Assembly (NCBI RefSeq): GCF_009720825.1
Contig: NZ_WNKY01000012.1
Span: forward strand, 62,001 to 126,000
Origin: Duganella radicis
Lineage (GTDB): Bacteria > Pseudomonadota > Gammaproteobacteria > Burkholderiales > Burkholderiaceae_D
Reading direction: 5' to 3'
DNA: 64,000 nt
The position numbers and the translations under genes were made by a program. Positions 16,688 through 29,000 of the stretch are shown here, in pieces. Position 1 is the stretch's first letter. Each line of letters opens with the position of its first letter. The notes below the pieces were generated by a model, which saw only the letters and a list, made by a program, of their open reading frames with translations, was not told where the DNA came from and made no database searches.

Positions 16688-17886
16688 TACACCAGCTCCA
16701 CGGCCACCGCGGTCGCCTCGCCGCCGCCGATGCACAGCGCGGCCACGCCTTTCTTGCCGCCGGTGCGTTTCAGTGCGCCCAGCAGGGTGACGATGATGCG
16801 CGCGCCCGATGCGCCGATAGGGTGGCCCAGCGCGCAAGCGCCGCCGTGGATGTTGACCTTCTCGTGCGGGATGTCGAGGTCGCGCATGGCGGCCATCGGC
16901 ACGGCGGCGAAGGCTTCGTTGATCTCGAACAGGTCGACGTCCTTGGTGCCCCAGCCGACTTTTTTGTACAGCTTTTCGATGGCGCCGATCGGCGCGGTGG
17001 TGAACCAGTTCGGCTCCTGCGCGAAGGTGGCGTGGCCGAGCAGGCGGGCGATCGGCGTCAGGCCCAGCTCCTTGGCTTTCGATGCGCGCATCATCACCAG
17101 CGCGGCGGCGCCGTCGTTGATGGAGGACGACGAGGCGGCGGTGATGGTGCCGTCTTTCTTGAAGGCGGCGCGCAGGGTCGGGATCTTCTCCACTTTGGCT
17201 TTCAGCGGGCCTTCATCCTTGTCGATAACGGTGTCGCCGGCGCGCGAGGTCACGGTGACCGGCGCGATTTCCCACTTGAACCAGCCTTCGTTGGTGGCGA
17301 CTTGCGCGCGCTTCACCGATTCGATGGCGAAGTTGTCCTGTGCCTCGCGGGTGAATGCGTACTTGGCCGAGCATTCTTCGGCGAAGGTGCCCATGGAGCG
17401 GCCTTCGCCGGTTTTCTCGTTGCGCGAGTAGGCGTCTTCCAGGCCGTCGTACATCATGTGGTCGAACATCATGCCGTGGCCGATGCGGTAGCCGCCACGA
17501 GCTTTTGGAATCAGATAAGGCGCGTTGGTCATGGACTCCATGCCGCCGGCGATCACCACGTCGGCGCTGCCGGCCACCAGCTGGTCGTGCGCGAAGATGG
17601 TGGCTTGCATGGCCGAACCGCACATCTTGGACAGCGTGACGGCGCCGGTGGACGTCGGCAGGCCGGCTTTCAACAGCGCCTGGCGTGCAGGCGCCTGGCC
17701 CTGGCCCGCCATCAGGCAGTTGCCGAAGTAGACGTGTTCCACCAGCTTGCCGTCGATGCCGGAGCGTTCAACGGCGGCCTGGATCGCCACGGCGCCCAGA
17801 TCGTGCGCGGACTTGGCGGAGAAGTCGCCCTGGAAGGCGCCCATGGGGGTGCGGGCTGCGCCCACGATGACGATAGGATCATTCAT
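16687..17886 (-). CDS. Acetyl-CoA C-acyltransferase (thiolase)
   Basis: A 399-aa thiolase. The nucleophilic cysteine is Cys89 in [11 protein letters not shown]; the C-terminal active-site pieces [27 protein letters not shown] (His) and CIGGGEA (second Cys) are intact. Biosynthetic (acetoacetyl-CoA-forming) and degradative types are not cleanly separated by eye; length (about 400) fits AtoB/PhaA/BktB. ATG 17886 overlaps the end of aceK by eight bases; GGAGA is 10-11 bases upstream. Within the leucine catabolism block it could cleave acetoacetyl-CoA, the end product of the HMG-CoA lyase branch. Confidence 0.93.
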   Translation of the reverse strand: MNDPIVIVGAARTPMGAFQGDFSAKSAHDLGAVAIQAAVERSGIDGKLVEHVYFGNCLMAGQGQAPARQALLKAGLPTSTGAVTLSKMCGSAMQATIFAHDQLVAGSADVVIAGGMESMTNAPYLIPKARGGYRIGHGMMFDHMMYDGLEDAYSRNEKTGEGRSMGTFAEECSAKYAFTREAQDNFAIESVKRAQVATNEGWFKWEIAPVTVTSRAGDTVIDKDEGPLKAKVEKIPTLRAAFKKDGTITAASSSSINDGAAALVMMRASKAKELGLTPIARLLGHATFAQEPNWFTTAPIGAIEKLYKKVGWGTKDVDLFEINEAFAAVPMAAMRDLDIPHEKVNIHGGACALGHPIGASGARIIVTLLGALKRTGGKKGVAALCIGGGEATAVAVELV

Positions 17887-19696
17887 TTTCAAAGGTCTCC
17901 ATAAAAGGCGGTGGTGTCACCGCAGGGATGTTCAATAGGTGTTTGTGCGAGAAGCGGATGTGCTGTGGATACGGGTAAACGTCTTCCAGCACGCCATCCA
18001 CGATGCGCTGCTTGCGCGCCTGCCAGTACTCGGGCGTGAGCAAGTCGGCGTGGTGCTTGAGGAAGTACTTGCGTATCTTCTGGTTCCCCAGCAGGAAGCT
18101 GCCAAACTGCTCGGGGAAGACATCGTGTTTGCCGATCGGGTACCACGGCTCCGACGCCATTTCTTCTTCCTCGGTGCGCGGCTCGGGTATGGCGCGGAAG
18201 TGGCAGTCGGTGATGTATTCGATTTCGTCGTAATCGTAGAACACCACGCGCTGGTGGCGCGTGACGCCAAAATTCTTGTACAGCATATCGCCGGGGAAGA
18301 TGTTGGCGGCCACCAGTTCCTTGATGGCGTTGCCGTATTCGAGCACGCCGTGTTCCAGTTGCGCTTCATCGTGCTCTTTTTCGCTCAGCCAGAGATTCAG
18401 CGGCACCATGCGGCGCTCGATGTACAGGTGCTTGATGACGATCTGGTCGCCGTCTTCCTCCAGCATCGATGGCGCGTGCTGCTTGAGCTCCGCCAGCAGC
18501 TCGTCCTTGAAGCGGCTGCGCGGGAAGGCGACGTTGGAGTATTCCAGCGTGTCGGCCATGCGGCCGACGCGGTCGTGGTGCTTCACCAGCAGGTACTTCT
18601 GCTTGACCAGCGCGCGCGTGGTTTCCTTTGGCGGCGGATAGAAGTCCTTGATCACCTTGAACACGTAGGGGAAGGATGGCAGCGCGAACACCAGCATCAC
18701 CAGTCCCTTGATACCGGGCGCGATGTCGAACAAATCCGAAGAGTGCTTGAGGTGTTGCAGGTAGTCGCGGTAGAACAGCGCCTTGCCCTGCTTCTGCAAA
18801 CCGAGGATGGTGTAGATCTCGCTGCGCGGTTTGCGCGGCATCAACGCGCGCAGAAACTGCACGTAGGCCGACGGCACTTCCATGTCGACCATGAAGTAGG
18901 CGCGCGTGAAGGAGAACAGCACGGCGATCTGCTCGGGGTCGCACAGCACGGTATCGAGTATCAGCTCGCCGTGGCGGTTGTGCAGGATCGGCACCACAAA
19001 CGGATAGACGCGGTTGCCGTTGATGCTCTGGCCGACGATGTAGGCGCCCTTGTTGCGGAAGAACAGGCTCGATAGCACCTGGATCTGGTGATTCGGCTCG
19101 ATGCGAGCGTCGCCGTAGGCTTCTTTGAGGCGCGCCTCCACCTGCTCGACGTCGCGCGTGAGATGGGCAAAGGTCGCCTCCAGCTGGAAGTTGGTGACGA
19201 TGCGCTTGAGCGTGTAGTGCATGCCGTCCGCCGGGTAGTAGACGCGGTAGGTCGGGCGCGGTTCGGCGGTTTCGATGTATTCGGTGGAGACCACCGGCCG
19301 CACGAAGATGAATTCGTTGTGGAAGTAGCGGCGGTGCAGGATGTTGCAGCAGACCGAGTTGAAGAAGGTCTCGGCCAGCTCCGGCTGTTTGTGGTCGGAC
19401 AGCATGCCGATGTAATGCAGCTTGAGTTCGCGCCACACGTCATCGGTCAGGTCGGATGGTTCGTATTCGTCCTCCAGCTGCTGCACGCATTCCTGCACGC
19501 GCTGGTCGTAGAAATCGATGCGGGCGCGCGCGGATTGCTGCGCTTCGGCCCAGGCGCCGCGTTCGAAGTGCTGTCTGGCTTGCTGGCTGGTCGCGCGGAA
19601 CAGCCGGTAGTGCTTGTCGAAACCGTCGCGGATGGTGCGGGCGATGTCGAACGCAATCTGCGAGCGCAGCAGTTTTGGAAAAGCGGCCTGGGTCAT
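17879..19696 (-). CDS. aceK: Isocitrate dehydrogenase kinase/phosphatase
   Basis: A 605-aa bifunctional enzyme that phosphorylates and dephosphorylates isocitrate dehydrogenase, controlling the split between the TCA cycle and glyoxylate bypass. Family landmarks include [20 protein letters not shown] near the N-terminus, the ATP-loop region [40 protein letters not shown], and the C-terminal [15 protein letters not shown] kinase/phosphatase metal site. Start ATG 19696 is chosen over the longer frame, whose first 35 codons come from a REP pair. In enterics aceK follows aceBA; here it sits between isovaleryl-CoA dehydrogenase and thiolase, tying acetyl-CoA-producing catabolism to glyoxylate control. 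Confidence 0.96.
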   Translation of the reverse strand: MTQAAFPKLLRSQIAFDIARTIRDGFDKHYRLFRATSQQARQHFERGAWAEAQQSARARIDFYDQRVQECVQQLEDEYEPSDLTDDVWRELKLHYIGMLSDHKQPELAETFFNSVCCNILHRRYFHNEFIFVRPVVSTEYIETAEPRPTYRVYYPADGMHYTLKRIVTNFQLEATFAHLTRDVEQVEARLKEAYGDARIEPNHQIQVLSSLFFRNKGAYIVGQSINGNRVYPFVVPILHNRHGELILDTVLCDPEQIAVLFSFTRAYFMVDMEVPSAYVQFLRALMPRKPRSEIYTILGLQKQGKALFYRDYLQHLKHSSDLFDIAPGIKGLVMLVFALPSFPYVFKVIKDFYPPPKETTRALVKQKYLLVKHHDRVGRMADTLEYSNVAFPRSRFKDELLAELKQHAPSMLEEDGDQIVIKHLYIERRMVPLNLWLSEKEHDEAQLEHGVLEYGNAIKELVAANIFPGDMLYKNFGVTRHQRVVFYDYDEIEYITDCHFRAIPEPRTEEEEMASEPWYPIGKHDVFPEQFGSFLLGNQKIRKYFLKHHADLLTPEYWQARKQRIVDGVLEDVYPYPQHIRFSHKHLLNIPAVTPPPFMETFENE

Positions 19697-19711
19697 GTCG
19701 GTTCCGTCAGC

Positions 19712-19777
19712 GTCGTACCGGCGAAGGCCGGTACCCATAGCAAGCTCAGCATGGGCACCGGCGTGCGCCGGTGCGAC
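19712..19777. repeat. Inverted pair of REP hairpins (BIME-like)
   Basis: Two small hairpins, TACCGGC-GAAG-GCCGGTA (19716-19733) and CACCGGC-GTGC-GCCGGTG (19756-19773), are arranged head to head with matching outer bases (GTCG..CCCAT / ATGGG..CGAC). They fill most of the gap between isovaleryl-CoA dehydrogenase and aceK and may protect or terminate part of the transcript. The core matches the element at 10142. Confidence 0.8.
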
Positions 19778-19784
19778 GTCTATC

Positions 19785-20969
19785 TTATTTGGTCTCGGCA
19801 AACAGTTCGCGGCCGATCAGCATGCGGCGGATTTCGCTGGTGCCGGCGCCGATTTCGTACAGCTTGGCGTCGCGCCACAGGCGGCCGACCGGATACTCGT
19901 TGATGTAGCCATTGCCGCCCAGCGTCTGAATCGCCTCGCCGGCCATCCAGGTGGCCTTCTCGGCGCTGTACAGAATGGCGCCGGCGGCGTCCTTGCGCAG
20001 GTTGCGCACCTGCTCCGGCGTGGTGGCGCGGTCGCAGGCCTGGCCGACCGCGTAGACGTAGGCCTTGCAGGCCATCATGGTCGAGTACATATCGGCGAGC
20101 TTGCCTTGCATCAGCTGGAATTCGCCGATCGGCTGGCCGAACTGCTTGCGGTCGTGAATGTAGGGCACCACCGCGTCCATGCATGCCTGCATGATGCCCA
20201 GCGGGCCGCCCGACAGCACGGTGCGCTCGAAGTCCAGGCCCGACATCAGCACGTTGACGCCCTTGCCCAGGCCGCCCAGCACGTTCTCGGCCGGCACTTC
20301 GCAATCTTCGAACACCAGCTCGCCGGTGTGGGAGCCGCGCATGCCCAGCTTGTCCAGCTTTTGCGCGATGGAAAAGCCCTTGAAGCCTTTTTCGATCAGG
20401 AAGGCGGTCATGCCGCGCGGGCCGGCCTCCAGGTCGTTCTTGGCGTACACCACCAGCACATCGGCGTCCGGGCCGTTGGTGATCCACATCTTGGTGCCGT
20501 TCAGCACCCAGCGGTCGCCCTTGAAATCGGCGCGCAGCTTCATGCTGACCACGTCGGAACCGGCGTTCGGCTCGGACATGGCCAGTGCGCCGACGTGTTC
20601 GCCGGAGATCAGCTTGGGCAGGTATTTTTTCTTCTGTTCGTCGGTGCCGTTGCGCTTGATCTGGTTGACGCACAGGTTGGAGTGGGCGCCATACGACAGG
20701 CCGACCGAGGCCGAGGCGCGCGAGATTTCCTCCATCGCCACGATGTGGGCCAGATAGCCCATGTTGGCGCCGCCGTATTCTTCCGGCACGGTGATGCCGA
20801 GCACGCCCAGTTCGCCCATCTTGCGCCACAGGTCCATGGGGAACTGATCGCTGCGGTCGATTTCAGCCGCGCGCGGGGCGATCTCGGCGGCGGCGAACTG
20901 CTGCACGGCCTCGCGCAGCGCGGCGATGTCCTCGCCATGGTCAAAGGTCAGGCCTGGGAGATGGAGCAT
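19785..20969 (-). CDS. liuA: Isovaleryl-CoA dehydrogenase
   Basis: A 394-aa acyl-CoA dehydrogenase converting isovaleryl-CoA to 3-methylcrotonyl-CoA in leucine catabolism. The specific mark is the catalytic glutamate on the G helix, Glu248 in [16 protein letters not shown], the position used by isovaleryl-CoA dehydrogenases, while the usual C-terminal position reads GAGTSEIRR with no Glu before the GT. FAD/substrate loop [11 protein letters not shown] is present. The gene is preceded by a LiuR-like operator and by liuR itself. The rest of the leucine pathway (liuBCDE) is not in this window. Confidence 0.94.
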   Translation of the reverse strand: MLHLPGLTFDHGEDIAALREAVQQFAAAEIAPRAAEIDRSDQFPMDLWRKMGELGVLGITVPEEYGGANMGYLAHIVAMEEISRASASVGLSYGAHSNLCVNQIKRNGTDEQKKKYLPKLISGEHVGALAMSEPNAGSDVVSMKLRADFKGDRWVLNGTKMWITNGPDADVLVVYAKNDLEAGPRGMTAFLIEKGFKGFSIAQKLDKLGMRGSHTGELVFEDCEVPAENVLGGLGKGVNVLMSGLDFERTVLSGGPLGIMQACMDAVVPYIHDRKQFGQPIGEFQLMQGKLADMYSTMMACKAYVYAVGQACDRATTPEQVRNLRKDAAGAILYSAEKATWMAGEAIQTLGGNGYINEYPVGRLWRDAKLYEIGAGTSEIRRMLIGRELFAETK

Positions 20970-21017
20970 GTCTTCCTCTATTCGTTATGGGTTTGAAGCG
21001 GCCATGATACGCCGATG

Positions 21018-21037
21018 TGACGTTAACGTAAACGTCA
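21018..21037. promoter_or_regulatory. LiuR-type operator upstream of isovaleryl-CoA dehydrogenase
   Basis: TGACGTTAACGTAAACGTCA, an imperfect 20-base dyad with outer arms TGACGTT/AACGTCA, 49 bases before the liuA start. A related copy precedes liuR at 21508-21527. The pattern agrees with the ACGT-rich dyad I recall for MerR-family LiuR in Proteobacteria. Confidence 0.75.
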
Positions 21038-21046
21038 AGTACATCA

Positions 21047-21110
21047 ACCCGGGGTCAGTTCTTGCATTCATGCATGAGCCCGTGTGGGATTGCAAGAACT
21101 GACCCCGGGT
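21047..21110. repeat. 20-bp-arm inverted repeat sharing a core with the RAYT hairpin
   Basis: Arms 21047-21066 and 21091-21110 are perfect complements; the outer part reads CCCGGGGTCAGTTCTTGCA. The loop is 24 bases. The right arm touches the liuR stop codon. GGGGTCAG(G/T)TC(C/T)T is also the outer core of the hairpin at 31897-31986, so this is a dispersed member of the same repeat family, not just a local terminator. Confidence 0.85.
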
Positions 21111-21493
21111 CAGGTTTGGGCGGCCAACAGGCGCTTGCACTCGTCCTCGTGGGCCTGGATCTCGGCCAGCGACATTTCGATGTCTTCGCGCTGCTGTTCC
21201 AGGGTTTCGCGGTGCTGCGCCAGCACGCTCAGGAAGCGGTGCATCTGCGCCACCGAGTCCTTGGGCGTTTCGTACATGTCGACCAGGCTTTTGATCTCGG
21301 CCAGCGACAGGCCCAGGCGCTTGCCGCGCAGGGTCAGTTTCAGGCGGGTGCGGTCGCGCCCGGTGTACACGCGGTTGCGGCCGCCGGCGCCTTCGCGCGA
21401 CGGGCTCAGCAAGCCCTGATCTTCGTAAAAGCGGATCGCGCGCGCCGTGATGTCAAATTCGCGCGCCAGTTCGGTAATGGTATAGGTGGACAT
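21110..21493 (-). CDS. liuR: MerR-family regulator LiuR
   Basis: A 127-aa MerR-type regulator: N-terminal winged HTH (TITELAREFDITARAIRFYE, about residues 4-24, then RNRVYTGRDRTRLKLTLRGK) and a C-terminal coiled coil (about 85-120) for dimerisation. There is no metal-binding cysteine cluster; the single Cys118 is not in a MerR metal motif. Its position upstream of isovaleryl-CoA dehydrogenase and two ACGT-rich dyads nearby identify it as LiuR, the regulator of branched-chain amino-acid degradation. It probably represses or activates both itself and the liuA block. Confidence 0.9.
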   Translation of the reverse strand: MSTYTITELAREFDITARAIRFYEDQGLLSPSREGAGGRNRVYTGRDRTRLKLTLRGKRLGLSLAEIKSLVDMYETPKDSVAQMHRFLSVLAQHRETLEQQREDIEMSLAEIQAHEDECKRLLAAQT

Positions 21494-21507
21494 GGTTCCT
21501 GATGAAT

Positions 21508-21527
21508 TTCCGTTTACGTCAACGTCA
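21508..21527. promoter_or_regulatory. Second LiuR-type operator, in front of liuR
   Basis: CGTTTACGTCAACGTCA within 21508-21527 aligns with the operator at 21018-21037, with the right arm AACGTCA exact and the left arm degenerate. It lies 15-34 bases before the liuR ATG, suited to autoregulation. Confidence 0.65.
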
Positions 21528-21795
21528 AATCATTGTAGCGCGAAACCCACCGGCCGACGTAGAGTCGGTGGCAATTCATGACCACGGGGCGTGCAAAATG
21601 GTATCGTGCGACGTGAAACAGCGCGCGGCAGGATTATAGTCATCCGCTATGGCGCGCCGAATAAAATTCGCCGCGCGTTTTCGCTCACGGCCGTCCCAGC
21701 AGAGGATAAAATGTTAATTATAAAATCCAATAAGGTCACAGTTGCGATCCGCCGCAGAGACTGACTTTCATGACGCAACGTGAAATAGTTCAATT
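21528..21795. other. Non-coding leader region between liuR and the HTH regulator gene
   Basis: No gene or convincing RNA seen. The right part (from about 21700) is AT-rich (ATGTTAATTATAAAATCC) and probably holds the promoter of the next gene; a single -35/-10 pair cannot be chosen confidently. Confidence 0.5.
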
Positions 21796-22203
21796 ATGAA
21801 TTCTTCTAATGAACGCGAAAGCTTTAGCCAGCGCCTGCAGCAGGCGTTAAAAAACGCCCATTACTCGCCCGACAGCCCGACCCGGCTGGCGCGCGAATTC
21901 AATATCCGGTTCGACGGACGGCCCATTACCGTCCACGCGGCCCGGAAATGGCTGGTGGGCGAGGCAATTCCGACCCAGGAGAAGCTGCGCATGATCGCTC
22001 AATGGCTGGGCGTGCCGGCCGAATGGCTGCGCTTTGGCGGCCCGGAAGAAGGCGCGCCGAGCGGCGGCGACGGCAATGGCCTGTCGCGTTTTGAATCGGC
22101 CGACGTCAAGCTGATTGCCGATTTGCAGCGCCTGGACGAGCATCACCGCCAGATCGCCCGTGAATTTATCCGCATGCTGGTGCGTGTCAACTACCAAAAG
22201 TAG
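21796..22203 (+). CDS. Small HTH-type transcriptional regulator
   Basis: A 135-aa protein with a lambda-repressor/XRE-like helix-turn-helix in the first 80 residues: SFSQRLQQALKNAHYS, then LAREFN...VTVHAARKWLVGEAIPTQ-like spacing (actual ITVHAARKWLVGEAIPTQ) and KLRMIAQWLGVPAEWLRFG. The C-terminal half (about 95-135) is a short helical region ending in EFIRMLVRVNYQK. This type is common and single-copy-looking in Burkholderiales genomes. Target unknown. There is no neighbouring toxin or phage gene. The ATG at 21796 has only a weak ribosome binding site. Confidence 0.85.
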   Translation: MNSSNERESFSQRLQQALKNAHYSPDSPTRLAREFNIRFDGRPITVHAARKWLVGEAIPTQEKLRMIAQWLGVPAEWLRFGGPEEGAPSGGDGNGLSRFESADVKLIADLQRLDEHHRQIAREFIRMLVRVNYQK

Positions 22204-22308
22204 ATATTTTTACGTAGTACTACCGAGAGATATTGACCAGTTGGGCACCCTCCTTGGTCATACTTTCATGAAACTAGTTTCACGATTTACCGGTTTTTGT
22301 TCGGAACA

Positions 22309-22342
22309 GGGCGCGCCACAGGCAGCGCCCTTTTTATTTTTT
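22309..22342 (+). terminator. Rho-independent terminator after the HTH regulator
   Basis: GGGCGC (22309-22314), loop of 10, GCGCCC (22325-22330) followed by TTTTTATTTTTT. Confidence 0.88.
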
Positions 22343-22421
22343 CTATCTTTGTGAAATGTCATGGTGTCGACACGGATTTCAGGCACAATAGGGTAGAACC
22401 TACTTTTTGGGGAGTCACGCT

Positions 22422-22604
22422 TTGAGCCGTTTGATCAAAAGCAATTACAGCAATGCCGCCCAGCTGAAAGATTTGATGACCGCCCCGCCCATGAGCGCCG
22501 CCCAGCATGCTGAAGTGATGCGCAAGCGCATTGCCCAGCGCCGCATGGTGGAGGAAGCGCGCGAGCTGAAGCGCGCCGCCAGCTCTTACTACGACAAGCG
22601 TTAA
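22422..22604 (+). CDS. Hypothetical small basic protein, 60 aa
   Basis: Starts at TTG 22422 with a strong GGGGAG at 22409-22414, giving 60 aa beginning SRLIKSNYSNAAQLKDLM after the initiator. It is rich in Arg/Lys and predicted helical in the second half (HAEVMRKRIAQRRMVEEARE). I do not recognise a family. It stands between a terminator and the convergent ubiX, whose stop it overlaps by four bases. The good ribosome site, own position after a terminator and codon use like the neighbours favour a real gene. Confidence 0.65.
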   Translation: MSRLIKSNYSNAAQLKDLMTAPPMSAAQHAEVMRKRIAQRRMVEEARELKRAASSYYDKR

Positions 22605-23185
22605 TTTGCCGCTTTAAGCCCAGCCCAGCGCGGCGCCAGTGCGTGTTCGACGCCAAACAGGTCGAGCACCCGGGCCACGGTGTGGTCAACCATCTCGTCG
22701 ATACTTTGGGGGTTGTGATAGAAGCTCGGCAGCGGCGGGAAGATGATGCCGCCCATTTCCGTGACCGCCGTCATATTGCGCAGGTGCGCCAGGTTGAACG
22801 GCGTCTCCCGCACCATCAGCACCAGCCGGCGGCGCTCCTTAAGCACCACGTCGGCCGCGCGCGCGATCAGGTTGTCGGACAGGCCATGGGCCACCGACGC
22901 CAGGGTTTTCATCGAACAGGGAGCGATGATCATGCCGTCGCTCTGGAACGAGCCGCTGGCAATCGCGGCGCCGACATCGCGCACCTTGTGCACCACGTGG
23001 GCCAATGCTTCCACTTCACGCCGCTGCAAGCCGGTTTCCTGGTGCAGGGTGAGGACCGCGGCCTCGGAGATCACCAGATGGGTCTCCATCCCCGCGATAT
23101 GTTGCAAATGCTGTAGCAGACGCACCCCATACACGGCGCCGGTGGCGCCGGTGATGGCGATGACCATCCGCCGCGGATTAGCCAT
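22601..23185 (-). CDS. ubiX: Flavin prenyltransferase UbiX
   Basis: A 194-aa flavoprotein that attaches a dimethylallyl group to FMN, making prenyl-FMN for the decarboxylase UbiD in ubiquinone synthesis. Motifs: [14 protein letters not shown] at the N-terminus (FMN site), the [20 protein letters not shown] segment, and [20 protein letters not shown] containing the conserved RETP. Length is standard. ATG overlaps the end of grxD by eight bases, so the two are co-translated. Confidence 0.95.
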   Translation of the reverse strand: MANPRRMVIAITGATGAVYGVRLLQHLQHIAGMETHLVISEAAVLTLHQETGLQRREVEALAHVVHKVRDVGAAIASGSFQSDGMIIAPCSMKTLASVAHGLSDNLIARAADVVLKERRRLVLMVRETPFNLAHLRNMTAVTEMGGIIFPPLPSFYHNPQSIDEMVDHTVARVLDLFGVEHALAPRWAGLKAAN

Positions 23186-23495
23186 TGTTGTCCAACAGGG
23201 CCTTCAGCTCGCCGGATTCAAACATTTCGCCCATGATGTCCGAGCCGCCGACGAATTCGCCGCGCACGTACAGCTGAGGAATGGTCGGCCAGTTCGAGTA
23301 GTCCTTGATGCCCTGGCGCACTTCCGGATCTTCCAGCACGTTGACGGTGGCAATGTTTTCAACGCCGCACGCTTTCAGGATCTGGATGGCACGGCCGGAA
23401 AAGCCGCATTGCGGGAACTGGGCGGTGCCCTTCATGAACAGCACCACCGGGGTGGAGGTCACGGTTTCTTTGATCCAGGTTTGTACGTCGCTCAT
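23178..23495 (-). CDS. grxD: Monothiol glutaredoxin, Grx4 type
   Basis: A 105-aa CGFS-type glutaredoxin with the active-site Cys30 in [10 protein letters not shown]. Such proteins bind a [2Fe-2S] cluster with glutathione and deliver it to iron-sulfur targets, commonly together with BolA proteins; an IbaG/BolA-like gene is present at 44462. Other family marks: [33 protein letters not shown]. Upstream of ubiX. Confidence 0.96.
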   Translation of the reverse strand: MSDVQTWIKETVTSTPVVLFMKGTAQFPQCGFSGRAIQILKACGVENIATVNVLEDPEVRQGIKDYSNWPTIPQLYVRGEFVGGSDIMGEMFESGELKALLDNNG

Positions 23496-23562
23496 AGCTG
23501 CCTCTAGGGTGTAAAGATGTGGAATACCGGCATTTTATAAGAAAATGCCGGCGCCCGTGATT

Positions 23563-25911
<2,349 letters not shown>

Positions 25912-26087
25912 GGTGATGATTCCTAGACAGACAAGGCCGGAATAATACGACATCGGCAGGCTAAAAGGCCACGAAGGTGGGCAAGCCCACGCTGACAGAC
26001 AGCTTTTATAAAGAATTACGTGAACACGAACGCTTCAATGGCGGATAATATTGCCTGTTGCCGTTTTTGAACCATCTTTGAACAACA

Positions 26088-29000
26088 ATGCGACCTATGG
26101 ATTTTACCCGCGACGACGCCCCTGCCGCCCCTGCTGCACCAGCACCGGCTCCTGCGCGCCCTGCGCCGCCTGCGAATCAATTGTCGTACGCTGTTGCCAC
26201 CTGGCTACAGCGTGTGGATGCGGCAGCGCACCCCAAAGCAAAACTCACCCCGCCGCCGGTCGAGAACGACCCCAAGCAAACCAATTACAAACTGATTTAT
26301 GTGATGGCCCCGACCAGTGGCGGCCGTCACGTGGCCCTGTGCCTGTACAAAGCCCGCCTGCGCCCGAACGGCGACGTGGCGGCCGCCAGTCCGGTCAGCG
26401 AAGTGTTTTCGCTGCTGTCGACGCCGCCGACGTTCATGACCCCGGCCGACGAGGATTTGATCCGCTTCTTCGTCGCCATGCGCAGCGGCCAGAACTCCCA
26501 GACCGGTTCGGCCACCGAACCGCGCGGCAAGATCGGCGCCGCGCTGCTGAATATGCTCGCCGAGCAAGATAAGCTGTTGTGGGCCAACTCCTGGGCCGAC
26601 GTCGGCAACGGCCTGGTCTATCCGCTGAAAGGCGGCGTGCTGCGCGAAGCCAATCTGGCCTGGCGCGAAGAAGGCAAGGGCTTGCGTCTGGGCTGGCAGG
26701 TGGCGCCGCCGCCGGGCGCCAAGCACGTTGGCGCCGACCAGGTCGACTACATGCTGCCGACCGATCCGCCGTGGTACATCGACAACCTGTCGTGCGGCGT
26801 GCTGCAACTGAACCAGGGCGGCACCCAGATTCCGCTGGCCGACCTGCAAGCGCTGGTGGCGCAGGCGCCGCTGCTGACCAACAACGACAAGATGCGCGTC
26901 TCGCAGCTGCTGCTGGCACACGGGCTGCAAGGGCTGATGCCGCTGCCGCAGCCGCTGCCGCAGCGCATCCGCGACGACGTCAAGCCGCGTCCGGTGCTGA
27001 CGCTGGACGCCGCCATGCTGGCCGACGGCTCGCTGCAACGCTGGAACGACTTTGCCGTGTTGTCCTTCGACTACGACGGCGAGCGCGTCTCGTTCGACCC
27101 GTCGCAGCGAGTGGTGCGCCAGAAGGGCGAGGTCACCGAGATCATCCAGCGCGACAGCGGCGCCGAAGACGACGCGCTGGCCCTGCTGACCGAGCGCCAT
27201 TTCGTGGCGCCGGCCACCCTGCCACTGAGCGCGGTCAAGGGCGGCCTGCTGCTGCCGAGCCAGGCGGAATGGCTGCGCTTTGCCCGCGACGGCATCGCCG
27301 CGCTGAAGGAAGCCGGCTGGAAAATCGAAAAAACCGTCAAATACCGCTACGACACGGTGGAAGTCGGCGACTGGTACGCCGAGGTGGTGGAAGACGAGGC
27401 CGACGGTGGCCGCGCCTGGTTCGATCTGGAACTGGGCATCATGGTCAACCAGGAGCGGGTACCGCTGCTGCCGGTGCTGGTGCAGCTGATCCGCACCGCG
27501 CCCAACGACTTCAATCCGAAGGTGATCGCCAACCACGGCGAGGAAGACCAGATGCTGGCCACGCTGCCGGATGGCAGCCGCGTGGCCCTGCCCTGGGGCC
27601 GGGTGCGCCCCATCCTCGGCACGCTGGGCGAGTTGTATTTCAGCGACAAGATCAAGACGTCGCTGCGCATGGCCACGCTGGACGCCGCCCGCCTGGACGA
27701 GCTGGCCCGCAACGTGGACATGGCATGGACCGGCGGCGCCGAGCTGCGCGACATGGGTGCGCGCCTGAACCAGTTCGGTTCGGTCAAGCGCGTGACCACC
27801 CCGGCCGGCCTGCAAGCCACCCTGCGCGACTACCAGACCGACGGCTTGTCGTGGATGCAATTCCTGCGCGAATACGGCTTTGCCGGCATCCTGGCCGACG
27901 ACATGGGCCTGGGCAAGACCGTGCAAACGCTGGCCCACATCCTGATCGAGAAGGAAGCCGGCCGCCTGACCGCGCCGGCGCTGGTGATCGCCCCAACCAG
28001 CCTGATGGGCAACTGGCAGGAGGAAGCCGCGCGCTTCGCCCCCGGCCTGAAAGTGCTGCTGTTGCAAGGCAAGGACCGCATGGGCCAGTTCGACCAGATC
28101 GACGAGGCCGACCTGGTGCTGACCACCTACGCCCTGCTGCCGCGCGACGAGGAAAAACTGCGCGAGCACGATTTCCATCTGGTGATCCTGGACGAATCGC
28201 ACTACATCAAGAACACCCGCTCCAAGGCGGCCCAGAGCGCCGGCCTGCTGCGCGCGCGCCATCGGCTGTGCCTGTCCGGCACGCCGCTGGAAAACCACCT
28301 CGGCGAACTGTGGTCGCAATTCCACTTCCTGCTGCCGGGACTGCTCGGCGACGAGAAGAACTTCAACAGCGTGTTCCGCCATCCGATCGAACGCCAGGAC
28401 GATCCGCTGCGGCGCGCGCTGCTGAACCGCCGCATTAAGCCTTTCCTGCTGCGCCGGACCAAGGACAGCGTGGCGAAAGAGCTGCCGCCGAAGACCGAGA
28501 TGGTGCGCAAGGTCGAACTGACCGGCGCCCAGCGCGACCTGTACGAAACCGTGCGCCTGGCGATGGACCAGAAAGTGCGCGAGGAAATCGACCGCAAGGG
28601 CGTGGCGCGCAGCCAGATCGTGATCCTGGAGGCGCTGCTCAAGCTGCGCCAGGTGTGCTGCGACCCGCGTCTGGTGAAAACCACCACCAAGAAACAGCAG
28701 GCCGCCGGTTCCGCCAAGCTGGCCGACCTGATGCAGATGGTCGAGGACTTGCTGGAGGAGAAGCGCAAGATTCTGGTGTTCTCGCAATTCACCAGCATGC
28801 TGGAACTGATCGAGGAAGAACTGGAAGCGCGCGACATTCCGTACGCGCTGCTGACCGGCGACACCAAGGACCGCAGCGCCCAGGTGGCGGCCTTCCAGCA
28901 AGGCGCGGTGCCGATCTTCCTGATTTCGCTCAAGGCCGGCGGCGTCGGCCTCAACCTGACGGCGGCCGACACCGTGATCCACTACGATCCGTGGTGGAAT

